Assembly (NCBI GenBank): GCA_022661535.1
Contig: JAKULF010000007.1
Location: forward strand, 3,100,001 to 3,164,000
Length of the DNA: 64,000 nt
Direction: 5' to 3'
Source of the DNA: Eutypa lata
Taxonomy: Eukaryota > Ascomycota > Sordariomycetes > Xylariales > Diatrypaceae
Shown here: in pieces, positions 22,174-34,280 of the stretch
Layout of the letters: each line of letters begins with the position of its first letter
Numbering within the stretch: position 1 is the first letter of the stretch
The notes under the pieces: generated by a model
Told to the model about the DNA's origin: nothing
What the model saw: the letters and a program-made list of their open reading frames with translations, nothing else
The model's database searches: none
Translations under genes and position numbers: made by a program

Positions 22174-24334
22174 TCATCCCACCTTACTCTCTGAAACCGT
22201 CGGCAACTTCACCCCGGGCGCCGCCAGTTCAAGCAACCGATCAAACAGCGGTGTACCGAGTCCCGTGACGGGGTCCCAGCCCTCCGTAGCATTCCATCCG
22301 GCGCCGGGGACGACAGGGGTCGGCAGGCCCGAGAACAAGTCTCTACCATTACATCCCTTGCTGCCGCCGGTCGTGATATCGGTGAAGGCTCCATGGAGAT
22401 CCGGTGCGTATATCCAGGGGTTTAGGAAGCCGAGGGCGGGCATGCCAGCTTTCAGACGGGCGCTGTTGAGCAGGCTCACAAGACCCGCGATAGTGGGGGC
22501 TGCCGCCGATGTCCCCCCGACGAGCTGCAGGGTCCCCCGTACATTCGTAACGCTATAGCGGACGGCCTGGGCTGCGATGTCGGGGAATCCGCGGCCTTGC
22601 GGGTTGTACAGGCCCTGGAAGTGGTCGGGACCTAGGTTCGTGAGGTACGTTTTCACTGCCTGCGATTGGTACAAGGGCCGGTCGAAGATGTCCGAGAAGC
22701 CTCCTGACGAGAAGGAGGCGGCGCTCTCGGGCTCCACGCGCTCCGTTCCGCCTACTGCTGTTACGTACGGGCAGGCGGCAGGGAAGGTTGGCAAAAAGCG
22801 CGTCGTGGTGTTTCCGTCGTTGGTTTGGCATGCACTACCTGGTCCGGAGCTAGAGGTTTCCTTGTGTGAGTGTAGTTCCTTTTTGTTAGGGTGTCAAATA
22901 GGTGTAGTAGTCACAGGGGCAATACGTACTCTCCAGATGCGAATATAATGGACACTCCCCGAGCACCGAGCTGACCAAACATTGTGCATACTTTCTCGGC
23001 ATATGACTTTGGCACTGATTGTTCGTCCTCTCCGTACGATATACTGAGAGTGTGAGGAAGCTTGTCGTCCGGAAGATCAGACATATAGGTTAAGAGCGAG
23101 AGGTAAGGCTCGTTCGACACCTATAAACCCATTAGTGAACGAAAAGCTTAGAACATGTATAATAGGAGTATACGTCTTCAGGGTCCGGCTGACTAGTTAC
23201 GTCTTTGGTTAGCTTTCTTACAGAAATATATCTTACAAGTATTAGACTTACTCGAGGTCAGGAACTAGAGGGCCACGACCACCGGTTGAGTAGTAGCGAA
23301 GATCGGTATCGAAACCTAGTGCTGCTGCGTATTGAATGTCCAAGTTCGCTTCCGTGTCATCATGCTTAATATCTTCTTGGTCGTCCAGCCCACCATCAAT
23401 TGTGATAGTGGTGAAGTTTTGTTCAATAGCATAGGAAGCGAACCGCTCAAAGAAGCGACCTAGGGCTTCGTGTTTGGCATATTGCTAACATATATCAGAA
23501 ACAATGCGAGACAGAATCATAGCAATAGGATCCTTACCTCGAGGAACCCTCCGATGCCTAGAATTGCTCCAGATCCCCGGTCAGCTATCGTGTCGCCAAC
23601 CTTGTAGAGAACCCTAAGACATTGAGGAGTGACTGCTTGGTTGCAAGTTTTCACGTCCAGTTCCTTGCCAGGGATCTCTCCAGCGTAGTTAAGCTGCGCA
23701 GGAATATCCTCTTTGTCCAATACCTCGAGGATAAGCGAACTTTGGTGTCTCATCTGCCCAAAGCGGGTTGTAGGCTGGATCATGGTTATGTGAGGCCGAA
23801 CCGCTGAGGGGACCTGGTATCTGTTTTCATGTTAATTAGTAGTCATAAGGGCAATATAGAGGAGAATTACACATACTGTAAGGTTCGAAGCCGCTCCATA
23901 TCTGTACCAATGTATTTATAGATGCCGAAGTCCGTTCCCAACAAGTCCCCAGCTGTGGACACGTTGGTTCTGAAGTTAATCCATTCCCCAGCATCCTCAA
24001 TATCAGCCTCGGGTATCCCAGAAATTTTCAGCCAGTCTAGAACCACCGACGTTGATTCTACTCGTGGCTTCATGAGATCCTTGACCTCTTCACGGGTCAG
24101 GTGCTTTCCGTAAAGAGGGTGCTGTGGGGTTGAAACATCGTAGAGCTTTTGCTCAAATAATGGAAGATTTGGCTGTTCAAGGGCAATGCGCAGACGAATT
24201 GGCTGGGAAGGGTTTGCATCCCTGGTTTTTACCCAGCCCCTTGGGACACCATGAAGCGATTCAACGACTTGTCTGCTTGCAAGAACAGGGAGGAGCAATA
24301 CAATCGCCGCAGATATAAACGACAAGAACTTCAT
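22174..24334 (-). CDS. Secreted sedolisin-family serine-carboxyl protease (tripeptidyl-peptidase-like)
   Basis: Peptidase family S53, secreted and acid-acting, releasing tripeptides or cutting proteins for nutrition. Six exons on the minus strand: 24334..23877, 23820..23538, 23484..23252, 23192..23174 (19 nt), 23120..22930 and 22849..22174, giving 619 residues with all phases consistent. Residues 1-20 ([20 protein letters not shown]) are a signal peptide. A pro-domain follows, with [21 protein letters not shown] typical of the family. Catalytic residues: E292 and D296 in EANLDIQY, oxyanion D395 in ASGDSGPG, and nucleophile S509 in GGTSAAAP; the calcium site is near DITTG...GCNG at about 552-563. 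The D395 codon is split by the last intron. An acceptor eight bases upstream would break the phase, which fixes the choice. The 19-nt exon supplies the QPDPED segment linking DLD to NEPY. Whether it is an endo- or tripeptidyl-peptidase cannot be told. Confidence 0.93.
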
Positions 24335-27300
24335 GTTGAAAGGACTAACAAATATTGTAAATATACACCTAAAGATGAAGTGTTACTGAAGAAGGAAGTC
24401 AGGTCTAGTGGTATATCTATGTATAAAACAAGAGCGGATGATCGATTCCGTTGCAGGGAGTATTAGGAAACACTTGGGCACAACACAACAATTCAAAAGG
24501 ATGAAGATGACTTCAGTGACCCTAATTATGTTTTTCAGGATGGACGGTTGGTGACAGGCTAAATTTCCCCGTGGTCTGGGCTCTTTCCTTTTGTGGTATC
24601 ATCTCACTTATGAGGGAAGTTGCATGGCTTGTCTTAGTAGTAGGTAGTAGGTAGTGCTAAAGTGATTTTACCTTGGAGCAATAGAAGCTTGGATATTAGG
24701 GCAAACATGTGCATGTGCACCTTACAACCCGAAACAGTGACCAAAAAGTAGGAGCCCGCACCGGAAGTGCGCGTGTTGACACGTATAAAGAACCTAATTA
24801 AGGTTTACATTGCATCATAATACTAACGCCCCAAGCTTATTCCTCTATGCTTAGGTATTTACGAGGCATTCCATACATGTGTATATAGGAGTAAGTATGT
24901 AGGTATGTAGGTAGGTAGGTGTGCATGTACGTAATACATGTCACCGAAAGGGGGGATATGCAATATAAAACGTTCATCCCTGTAAGGGAATATTGGAAAG
25001 CAACGAGAAAGGAGCTACACAAGGGAGGCTAGAAGAGTAAGAAAGAGGCAGCCAATAGTCTATGATCGATTCATCCTATCAAATAATGATATATACTAAT
25101 AGAAATATACTTAATATAACAAGACTACCTATGACGATCTCGAGATTGATGTCTTATCGAGCACTTGGTGTTGGTCCTATGCAGGGAGTGGTTAGCTGCA
25201 CGCCTTATAGATGGGGTCGATCTGGATCGATCTGCCAAGAAACCGGGGCAGCCGGGGGTCCACAATCGACAACAGCTTAGCTAAGTAAACCTCGCCAATC
25301 GTAGATCAACCCAAACAGGGGTACGGACAAACGACGTCGAGTCCCGAGTTCTTTCTTGCTTGGCCAGCTTGATGAAGAACCATTCGAGTTCCTCGCCCTA
25401 TCATGCCATAAGTTTCCGGCTAGATGTGTCGAGGCAACCTGACCCTACAGAGCCGTCATCTCAAGCGTGTAACTACTATAGCATATGACAGATAATTCTC
25501 CCTGGCTTAAGGTTACATCGTGCTCGGGGGTCTTTATTGCCCAGAAGACAAACAAGCTCTAACAATATTAACTAGAAGCAACGCGAAATCGTTGCTTAGA
25601 CTAGGATACGAAAATAAGATTAGTTGAAGAGAGCATGTGCGACATGGCACACGGTAGTAATTACTAATGATGGATTCACCACAATTCAATCGTTTTCTTC
25701 GATATCTTTACCACAGAAGGTTACTCTAAAGCTATTCAACATCAACTTACTGTATCCTAGTCTACCTAAGGTAGTTCAGGCTAAGGAAAGGGAGGAGGCT
25801 AACAAGAAGGCTGGGCTGATATTCATGATGTTGAAGAGTCATATCTAAGTACCTACCTACTGAGGCGACAACTTCTTGTTATTGACGACTTAAACACCTT
25901 AGTGATAGAAAATTCTACATATGAACCTTTACTTCCCATTACCTCCTCAGCGTTCCTATAATCAGAAGTTAAAGCTGTGGCCGACTGAGGAAATGAATTT
26001 CTGTAACGGCAGCGTAGCTGTTAATACCCAAAAGAGGCTTACCAAGTAAAACCCCTTCTGTGTAATTGTATGTAATTGTAATTCGCATATTATTAGTTCG
26101 TCACCGGGTTTGGGAATTGATTTCGCTTCCCAGATGCAAGGGCTCGGCGAAGACCTGAAGCATGGGTATGTTACTCCATGCTATCCATATCAACACATAT
26201 CCAAGGCACTTCGGAGTCTTTTTAAAACAATGATATATTCATATATCCAATAGACTGGTACTATAAATTGGTGTTTGGTCTCATATTCGGACTCTACTTA
26301 TTAAATGCCTTGATAAGCCACAAGTATTTACACTTGATGCACGTTGGCCCTCTTACGATCATGCCCCTTCGGGCTCCTTTAAGAATAGCCATTTCCCCAA
26401 TCTTTCTCTATTGAGACTTCATTACATCCCGGGGAATTAGGTAAGAACAGATATAACGGCATATTAAAGTGGTAAGTACTCCTCCCTTCCCGGTGAGCTC
26501 CTTTTACCTGGTGTTGGTCGCTAGTTAAGTAATCTGCAACTAATACCTACCTCTAAGCGTATATCAACTATCTACGCTGCTTATCTCCGATGGTATTCAA
26601 CCATAGACCGGCCGTGTTGGTGATGTGACACCGTGAATGAAATGTGAATCGGTAGATCCGAGCAGCCCCCCGGTATCCCAATAGCTAAAATCAACTACCT
26701 CCCCAGGACCCCGAGTCTTCTAGAACGAGAAATAGAGATGTCAAGTCAGTTAGAATTCCACTGCTTCAAGGCACTGGGTGAGTTTCTAAATCTTGCCTTT
26801 ATCTGCAAGTCAACCCCTGGAGAACCTCTACTGGGTTCTCGTGTTCGTCAACTCGGACGTAAGTTGATATCTTGTTAGGCTCCACATACCCCTTTCTCTG
26901 CACGGGAGGATAATGAGTAACATCCGAGTATGCGTATAGATAAGACACCACGGTATATATAAGGGATTTCTCAATATGTACCGCCCTGGGCGTATAAGTA
27001 CCAACGAACTCCTAGCAAGAACCACGTATCACATTGCAGAACAGCACCACGAGGCTTCACGATCAATCACACAGGCACAAATTCGGTAGCTCGCCCAACA
27101 CCAAGCTTGTTGGTAGTAAATAAGTGATTTGCATATCTACACACTTTCTGAACGTTAAGAACCTTCTCGCCCGTTACCCAAAAAAAGAATCCGGGGTTTT
27201 GTTTTGTTTCGGTCCCACCTTATACTTACACAACAAATGGAAGAAAGCGGGACAAGGGACAGACACAAGAGTTATGAGTATAAAAAAAAAGAACAGTTGA

Positions 27301-27626
27301 TATAATTATTAAAAGACCCGTCTTCCGAATTCCGCGGACGTCAAAAGCCCATCCCTTTTTGACGTCCGGCCTTTTTGGAAGAAGAGGGGTCGGCGATTAA
27401 TGGTCATGCATAGGGTTATATCCCTGAAACTCATGATGGGTATTTTTTCTTCTTTCTGACGACTCCCCTCATAAGAGAACGTCTGTGGTACTACCTGCCA
27501 CGGCCGACTTAGAAGTACGTGGATTACCCCTACGGGCTCACAGGCTAACAGCTTGTAGGATGCCGACCTGGTGCGTAGAAAGAAGCCTTCAGGCACAGAT
27601 TCGTACTTATGTATGACATGGAAGGC
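24335..27626. other. Gene-free stretch, 3.3 kb
   Basis: AT-rich DNA with short repeats (GTAGGTAG at 24896-24920) and small chance frames. No domain or gene signal seen on either strand. Confidence 0.5.
24896..24920 (+). repeat. GTAG/GTAT tetranucleotide repeat
   Basis: Imperfect run of tatgtaggtatgtaggtagg type. One of several GTAG-family tracts between genes in this window. Confidence 0.8.
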
Positions 27627-28736
27627 TTATTTGGCCCGAGTAAAAACAATGGCGAGAACAATGGCGATAATGATGAGGATGATGACCACGACCAGCAAAC
27701 ACCACCACTTATACTTCCGAGCATTGCGAGCACTGATAATACCCTTGTCGACATGTGCGTTGCCCTCGTCCATGTACTTGGTGGTGTTCTCGGCGTTCTG
27801 CTCGGCCTGGACTACGGCTTCCTCTTGCTGCTCTACCAAAACGGCGAGATCCTGGAACATGGCCGACAGCTCCAACAGGGTCTTCTCAATGCGCTGCAGC
27901 TCGTTGTGGCGCGCGCGCACATTGCCTAGGATATTGGATGCTTGTCCCACCCGGTTGCTTCTAAGCTGTGAGTTGGTTAACATCTGATATATAACTTCCG
28001 TGGAGGACACCAGTAGTGGAGAATCATCATCACCACCATCACTCCTATCATCATGGTAGAAAAGCGGGGATACCTACTGCCGTCTGGAAAACACCCTCAT
28101 TGCCCCAATCCGTCTCGGTGGCCTGGCGGACCTCATCTTCGTTGGCCTCGGGGTTCACGATGCGGTACTGGCGGGCGATCTGGTCGCGGTAGCGCTGGCG
28201 GAAGGAGCCCTCCTCGGACTGGTAGTTGCGCAGCTCGCCCTCGAACTCCTTCTTGATGGTGGCGACCTGGCGCTCCTTCAGGCCCCGGCTGCCGTCGGCG
28301 GTCCGGTTGGCGTCGTTGGCGAGGAACTTGAGCTGGTCCCGGATGCCGGCGTTCAGGGTCTGGGTGTCGGCGACGATGCGCTCGAGCTGCTGCGCCGACA
28401 GGCCGCCGTCGGCCTCGGCGAGGGACCGCTGGTGGAGCGACGCGATCGCCTCGACGTTGGTCCGTAGGTTGCCGATCTCGTTTCGCAGGAAGCCGATCCG
28501 GTTGAGGAATTCTGATTGTGGGAGCGTGTCGGAAGGCTGCGATTGCTGCTGTGGGGGGTAGTTCTGCAATTCATGGTCCTGCTGCAATATCACGACGGTT
28601 TAGTTATCGCTCGTTTTATTTCGTAGGTCACAAAGCATTGATGTTGTTTGCTTACCTGGCCATAGCCATATCCTGCCTCAGCCGCTGGGGCTTCTTGATA
28701 TGGGTTATTCCCGTATGAATTGTTGTTGTAAGACAT
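27627..28736 (-). CDS. Plasma-membrane syntaxin (Sso1/2, Psy1 type t-SNARE)
   Basis: Qa-SNARE for exocytosis at the plasma membrane, pairing with Sec9- and Snc-type SNAREs. Exons on the minus strand are 28736..28656, 28581..28078 and 27983..27627 (313 residues, all phase 0). The N-terminus is Asn/Tyr/Gly-rich (MSYNNNSYGNNPYQ) and is followed by a Gln/Pro-rich linker. An Habc-type helical bundle comes next, from about residue 45, with FLNRIGFLRNEI and RDQIARQYRIVNPEA. The SNARE helix is in exon 3 with Q239 (MFQDLAVLVEQQ) as the ionic-layer glutamine. A C-terminal anchor, WWCLLVVVIILIIIAIVL, ends in a short TRAK tail. The exon 2 acceptor is a tandem CAGCAG, so products may differ by one glutamine at residue 28. 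Closely related to Sso by order and length. Confidence 0.93.
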
Positions 28737-31172
28737 GATGCTTTTCTGTGTAATAAACCGGATTGAATTTGAATATATTAACGGTACGCGTGGAATTAGG
28801 TGTCTAATCGATGTTGAATAGCACGCGATGCAGATGAATTAGGATATGAAAAGACGACCGTAATTGATTCTGCTACGGAATGTGAGGATGCGATGTGTTT
28901 TTGGCAGTTCGGTCGGCCGAAGTCCTAGTTAGAGAAGGAGGAACAGGCACCACCCACTGTGGATGGGGCGTGGATGGCTAGGTAGGTTAGGTAATGTTCT
29001 AAACAAATGGGCTTAGCTGACAGGTAACTAAAATTTATTACCTACCATGCAGGTAGTTTCTTGGCTTCTGCTAGTAACATACAACCCTACACCTGGTTTG
29101 CTGACGAAATGACGTTTGGTATAGCGGCGCAGTGGACGGCAAATGCGACAAGCAGCCACATGAGGTACCTGCTAATGACTTTGAAGTTAGAGCATTTGTT
29201 ACTTTAATTTTGCCGGAATAGGCCGATCGTCATTGTCCCAGTTAAAATCTAAAAATTCTACATCCCAATTCAGGACTGAAGCAGCGCGATACACAATACA
29301 TAAGCAATAAGCAACCAAATCATATTGTAATGGATGTGCATCATGGAGAAACCACCCCGTTCCTCTATCTGATATTCAACCTTGTGATGTGTGACATGCA
29401 CTTTGGATCCCTTAGATCCAATGCGAGAACTCGTCCCCTAAGCAAACCGAACAGTGAGCCCACTGGATGGGGCGGCCGCAGCAGCATATGATTCGCAATT
29501 TGGAGATCCACCGCTGCCACCAAAGATGCTGCACATGCAAACGAAAGGCCCTACCATGGAGCGAATAACGGCATAGCCCCCCTGACATTGGCCGGAGAGT
29601 GGACCAGTGAGACGGCGGCAGCCGTATGGATGTTACTGTGTACATACATTGTACACCCACACAAGAGCCAAAAATAGCACATATATATGTAGCCCTGCCA
29701 GCCAGCACCAGCGAGGACCCTCAGGTTCGGTTCGGATAGTCAGTCGATGGCAAAAGAAATGCGCGTCATCTTCTCTCATGATATAAATCCCTAGCTACAG
29801 CTTGTACAAACACAGGCTCGTCTCTCCACAGAGAAATAAAACGAAGTACACCAGACGCTTGGTGGTGTCGCGTACAAAATCTTGGCGGAGACCGCTGCTG
29901 CTGCGGTGCCAGGTGCCTATCCTTCTAGGTATTCCAAATGACAGGATTCACAGCTTGCAAAGGCTCATGAGCCACAATCGACATCAAACCCGCCAAGCTC
30001 CAGTTGTCCGTAAGGCTGTAACTTTGTGTCGGTCATAGTAGACCTAAGCTACGTAGGTAGCCTTGGGAATCAATGGATCGGTATTCTTTTTCGGGACTAT
30101 TTAATATGTGATGCAAATAGCAATAGGAGTCCTCATATGTCAAAATGAACTGAACTGCGTACTTGCCATCTTGCTTTACAATTCCAAAACTATGGTACCG
30201 TAAAAAAAGAGGCTGCAAGAATAGGCGGGTATCTGTGTGTATCAGGTCAAGATACAGCAATTAACTCGCAATATGCAAACTCCTCCATCTTACATATCTG
30301 ATATACCAGGAAGCCCCTTACGTTATAGAGTAAGTATATAGAGAAGCAAATAGACACTACGTGATATTTACCTAACCTCGTTAAGGGCACTACCCTATGC
30401 ATATTAATGTCTAGGAAGCGGGTCTTGTCATCTAACACTTCACATAGTACAGATGGGATTTCTGTAGCTCTATCCATTGGCAAGCTGGAAAGCGGACTCT
30501 TCTAGAAGATTTGAGGATAACGCGCGCTTTCCAAGTTCCTACGATCCTCAGTACATGAGACAATCCAGCCGACGATATTACTCTCTGAGCCAGAACTTGG
30601 CTTGTGTTGCGTAAATTTTCTAGTCCTGACTCTACCCGTAAAACTCGTAGCTTCTATTGTCCCACCAGGTTCCGTGAACTTCTCTAAGATGGTAACCATC
30701 CTTCCATGATACTAAATCTCATGTCTCTTTGTCGACTCCAGAAATATTCTAGCCACTTGCGGCCGTTTCTCTCTTACTGGGAGTTGTGGAAGTCCAGCGA
30801 ACCCATCAATATGACCTGACTAAATACCTACAGTAAACTGGACTAAAATGGCCCGTCCTGTGAAAATCATCATATCGCAACCCCTTATCCACAGTGTTGT
30901 CCAAAAGACCAAACGTCCCTCATCGTCTCTACGATGAACCGACATTCAGTAGCAAACATCATCACCTCGGAACTGCTCTATGCATTTGGAGGTCGGTATG
31001 CTGGCAACATTGTAGAAGATGCTTTGCAGAATAGCTATAACATCATCTGGAGATTTGCATGGGTGCGATTCGAACTTCAGCGATCACCTATTCGACATGT
31101 ATTCCTCTGAGACAAATTGCCACGAAATACTTGGCGTGCATCCAAAGAAATCTACTCGAAGGAACAGCGGCT
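28737..31172. other. Intergenic, 2.4 kb
   Basis: No supportable gene. Frames of 65-98 codons at 29412-29708 (-) and 29802-30038 (+) lack any family signature. Confidence 0.5.
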
Positions 31173-32915
31173 TCATAGATAGTCCTTCTTACGACTGGTC
31201 CGGGTATATTGGTTGAGGTGCCTATATTCGCCTTGTTAGCCAACATCTGCTACATCTCTCGTAATCTACAGCTTGAAAATGCGCCCAAAACGAGATTGTT
31301 ATGTGCAATGAACCGAATTGATGAATGGAGATCGAATTACTCACCATTCGACGTCGCCGTCCTTATTTTCCACTGAGACTCAAGGGTTAGCATTTGCTCA
31401 TTCTTGAATGAATGGTGGCATTTCTGAGGGCATGAAAAGGATGGAGGAGAGCTACAAAGGGAATAAACATGGGGGGTAGTTGTGCCTGTGGATTGAAAAA
31501 GGAGAAAGGGACAATTTTAGGGGAGACTTACATGTACCATTCCGAATCTCAAAAAGCTTCATGGATAGCCGGGGGCCAACCTCACTAAGCTCAACGCTAT
31601 CATGCCCGGTCCGTATAAAGACATGGTGCCGAACTTCGATTGTGTCGTCGATGTCTAAGTATGTTAAAATGACTGTTTGGAATACTTGGGTGTAGCCGAC
31701 TAAGTAAATATTTGATACATACTGCGAATATGTTAGCACCTAAAAATAAGAACAAGAAAAGGCGTTGAAAGGGGCCCAAGTGATTTTAATAGGAACTTCT
31801 TACCTTTTGAATGTCACGATGCGATTGCCAACCTTAGCCTTGCTTGTCACCGGTTCTCGGGGTGGGAAGATGTGCTTCAGGATTTTAACAATTCTTTCTC
31901 CAAGGCGCGTTGTAAACCCTAAGAGTTTCGACTTAGCACACGTCAATCAGGGTTATGACTCGATTCCATTACCGTCGAAGATAAGATGGGGGTACGACTC
32001 GCTAACAGTACCCCGGATAGAGCCCGGTATATCGTGGCGGAGCACGACATTGTGTAGGGAAAATGAAGCTGTCGGTCCGTGGGGGAAATGAGAAAGGGTT
32101 CTGTCCCGAATTAGCAAGCATTCTTGATAAATTCTTAAACATCGGCTCTAAACGCTGCTTACAATGCTGTCGGTACACCTCGATGTTCGTGAAGGAGGAT
32201 GATATCGGTAAGACCAGCGCCCTGGGCAGAGCGCGTGAGCTCAGGAAGAACCAGGTTTCCACGATTTAATCTTATTGCAGTCTTTTTCGCTATGTGTTAG
32301 TGTTATATATCGAAAGTTGAGGCATCGTTATTGGAATCGGATTGAGGTGAGTGCAGATCTTGAAGACATACTATAGTACTGTTAGAGTGCGAACTGATAG
32401 TAATGAATATCGCCCCGAAAATGGGGTGTGATTGCACATACCTGGTATTAATAAACGGATCTCCTTGGAGAAGGCAGAAAGGCGAGTAGATGGATCTCGG
32501 GAGGTAGTGACGAGAACGCGAGGATCGACGATGCCGGAAAGCTGAGAGTATTCGTCATCGAGGTCTAATTCTTCATTGGAAGTACGATCGGGGCGCGACT
32601 CGTCGTATGCGAAATCCTTTCTCAACTGCTGGTCATTTGCAATGGAAGGGTCCAAGGCCTTCCCAGTAGCCAACGAGGCTCTAAGCTTCGCCCGCTTCTC
32701 ACTAATCTCGGCATCGCGCAATATTAAGGCCTATGATCATAGAATTAGTTGTACTCTGATCCAGCGAATTATACCGATACTGATGGTCGATATGCAAGAG
32801 CTTTACTTACCTTTCGGTATAGATAATCCCGCCTCTGGCGAGCTTGTTTCCGCTGGAGGATGTTCTGTCAGTCAATCTACAACAGTTTGGGAATGTGGAA
32901 GGAGCATACAATCAT
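31173..32915 (-). CDS. IMP4: IMP4, U3 snoRNP (SSU processome) Brix-domain protein
   Basis: Nucleolar protein that helps U3 snoRNA pair with pre-18S rRNA. Nine exons on the minus strand: 32915..32910, 32852..32811, 32730..32442, 32289..32163, 32100..31973, 31918..31804, 31654..31532, 31372..31345, 31221..31173. The first codes only Met-Ile. Joined text runs [16 protein letters not shown], then [16 protein letters not shown] (sigma70-like Brix motif), [91 protein letters not shown], and the end [12 protein letters not shown]. Identity is secure. One oddity: exon 6 ends 'ttc aaa ag' (phase 2) before GTAAGA, while exon 7, opened at the only plausible CTTAG acceptor, needs phase 1. Total length is 907 nt, one more than a multiple of three. 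A single surplus A in the run before 31804, an error or a real lesion, would explain it. Confidence 0.92.
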
Positions 32916-33533
32916 GGTTGTATATAAGGTGAAGAATATGCGGTAGTCGTGCTCGCTACATAGAACTCCTGTGAATAGCGCGCGTGTAAAGGAGTTGCTG
33001 TTACTAGAGAGCTTGAAGATATGCTATCGGCTTCGGACTTGTAGAGCGATAGAAAAATTCCCTGATAAGATCATGCCCAATAGTTTTAATCTAATCGTCA
33101 GGTGGGCCAGATACCCCATAAAATAACCATTTACGCATCCTACAAGGGTTCCTTGCTAGCGCATGGAGTGGTACTGCCTTATTAACGTTTGCTTGGAGGC
33201 ATTTCAGCCCATCACTTTTATAAACAAAATTGTTAGTATATAGGTAGACAAGCACTTGAGGTGTTTTACTTTCATGAGTAAATAGCCTATGGAATATTGC
33301 AATCGCCTTGTGTACATATTTTAAGGAACGTTTATTCCACCAGCTACTGTCGACAACTTGTATACTCTAACTAATGATCTCGTGACGCTAAGCCTTCCAC
33401 CTTGCTTGGTATAGCATACTCCCTATCTGTGTACCAAAATCCCATACAAGAAAAGGAGATCCAAACAGCCAGTCTTAACTTCGATAGTACCCAGCCTTTC
33501 ACCTCTATGATATGAGCTTATCTTCCAAAAGAA
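32916..33533. other. Intergenic, 0.6 kb
   Basis: Leader/promoter space of IMP4 and 3' region of the next minus-strand gene. Nothing else seen. Confidence 0.5.
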
Positions 33534-34280
33534 CTAAGACAGAGTGTTTCTCCTGCCCTTGCTGGTAGAGCTGGCCGCATTCTGTCTTCGACTGCTCCCG
33601 ATTCTAACAGTAGACATTCGGCTTAACCCTGACTTCGAAGATGCAATTAAGGGCACCATGTCCTCAATCAATCGTCCAAGGCGAAGGAAACCCCCTCCCA
33701 AACTCTGCTGTTTCTGTGTTCCTTTTTGCCGCTCTAGATATCGGTTGCGACGTCGGACTTGATCTTCAGGAAAGTTTTCTATGAACTCTATGTCGATGTC
33801 CTTTTTGTGATCAACTTGACTATCGTCATCTTCATCGCTTTGATCCGATGATACGCTTGCTTTTTGATATGTTGAAGAGATTGGTTTTGTAGCCCATTCG
33901 TTGACGGCTTGGAGTTTCTCATTTGCTTCGGGCTGTTTTTCGTTGTTTAGGGCATCCTCGATGATGGTTGAATTCGAATCCGAATCAGCATCAAGCCAGT
34001 CCTTGACATTATTGGCATTATTATTTTGGCCAGTGGGGTCGAGATTGTTCCATACATTGCTCGATTCAGCATATGCCGGCCTGGCTGGAGAAGGCTGTGA
34101 TGAATATGAAGGCTTCTTAACTCGAAACATGGGGCCGTATCTTGATCCCGGTACTCCTTGCCAACTAGATCCATCTGCATCGCGATATGTGTAGACCCCC
34201 TCATCAGCATCATATCCAACCCGAGTCATCCCTTCGGGAAGACGTTCTTCGTCTGAATCGAGATATGCCCAGCGCCCCAT
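33534..34280 (-). CDS. Conserved fungal protein of unknown function
   Basis: Single-exon gene, 248 residues. The N-terminal 50 residues, MGRWAYLDSDEERLPEGMTR then GYDADEGVYTYRDADGSSW and PGSRYGPMFRV, form a compact module rich in aromatic, Asp and Gly residues. I recall this opening from many Pezizomycotina proteins annotated only as hypothetical or, in some longer relatives, with a C-terminal LysM; no LysM is visible here. After it come a low-complexity Ser/Asn/Asp-rich middle and a basic C-terminus (RRRNRYLERQKG, then SSRRQNAASSTSKGRR). No signal peptide or membrane segment, so an intracellular place is likely. It starts 1.57 kb from the UPF1 start in a divergent arrangement. Confidence 0.75.
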   Translation of the reverse strand: MGRWAYLDSDEERLPEGMTRVGYDADEGVYTYRDADGSSWQGVPGSRYGPMFRVKKPSYSSQPSPARPAYAESSNVWNNLDPTGQNNNANNVKDWLDADSDSNSTIIEDALNNEKQPEANEKLQAVNEWATKPISSTYQKASVSSDQSDEDDDSQVDHKKDIDIEFIENFPEDQVRRRNRYLERQKGTQKQQSLGGGFLRLGRLIEDMVPLIASSKSGLSRMSTVRIGSSRRQNAASSTSKGRRNTLS

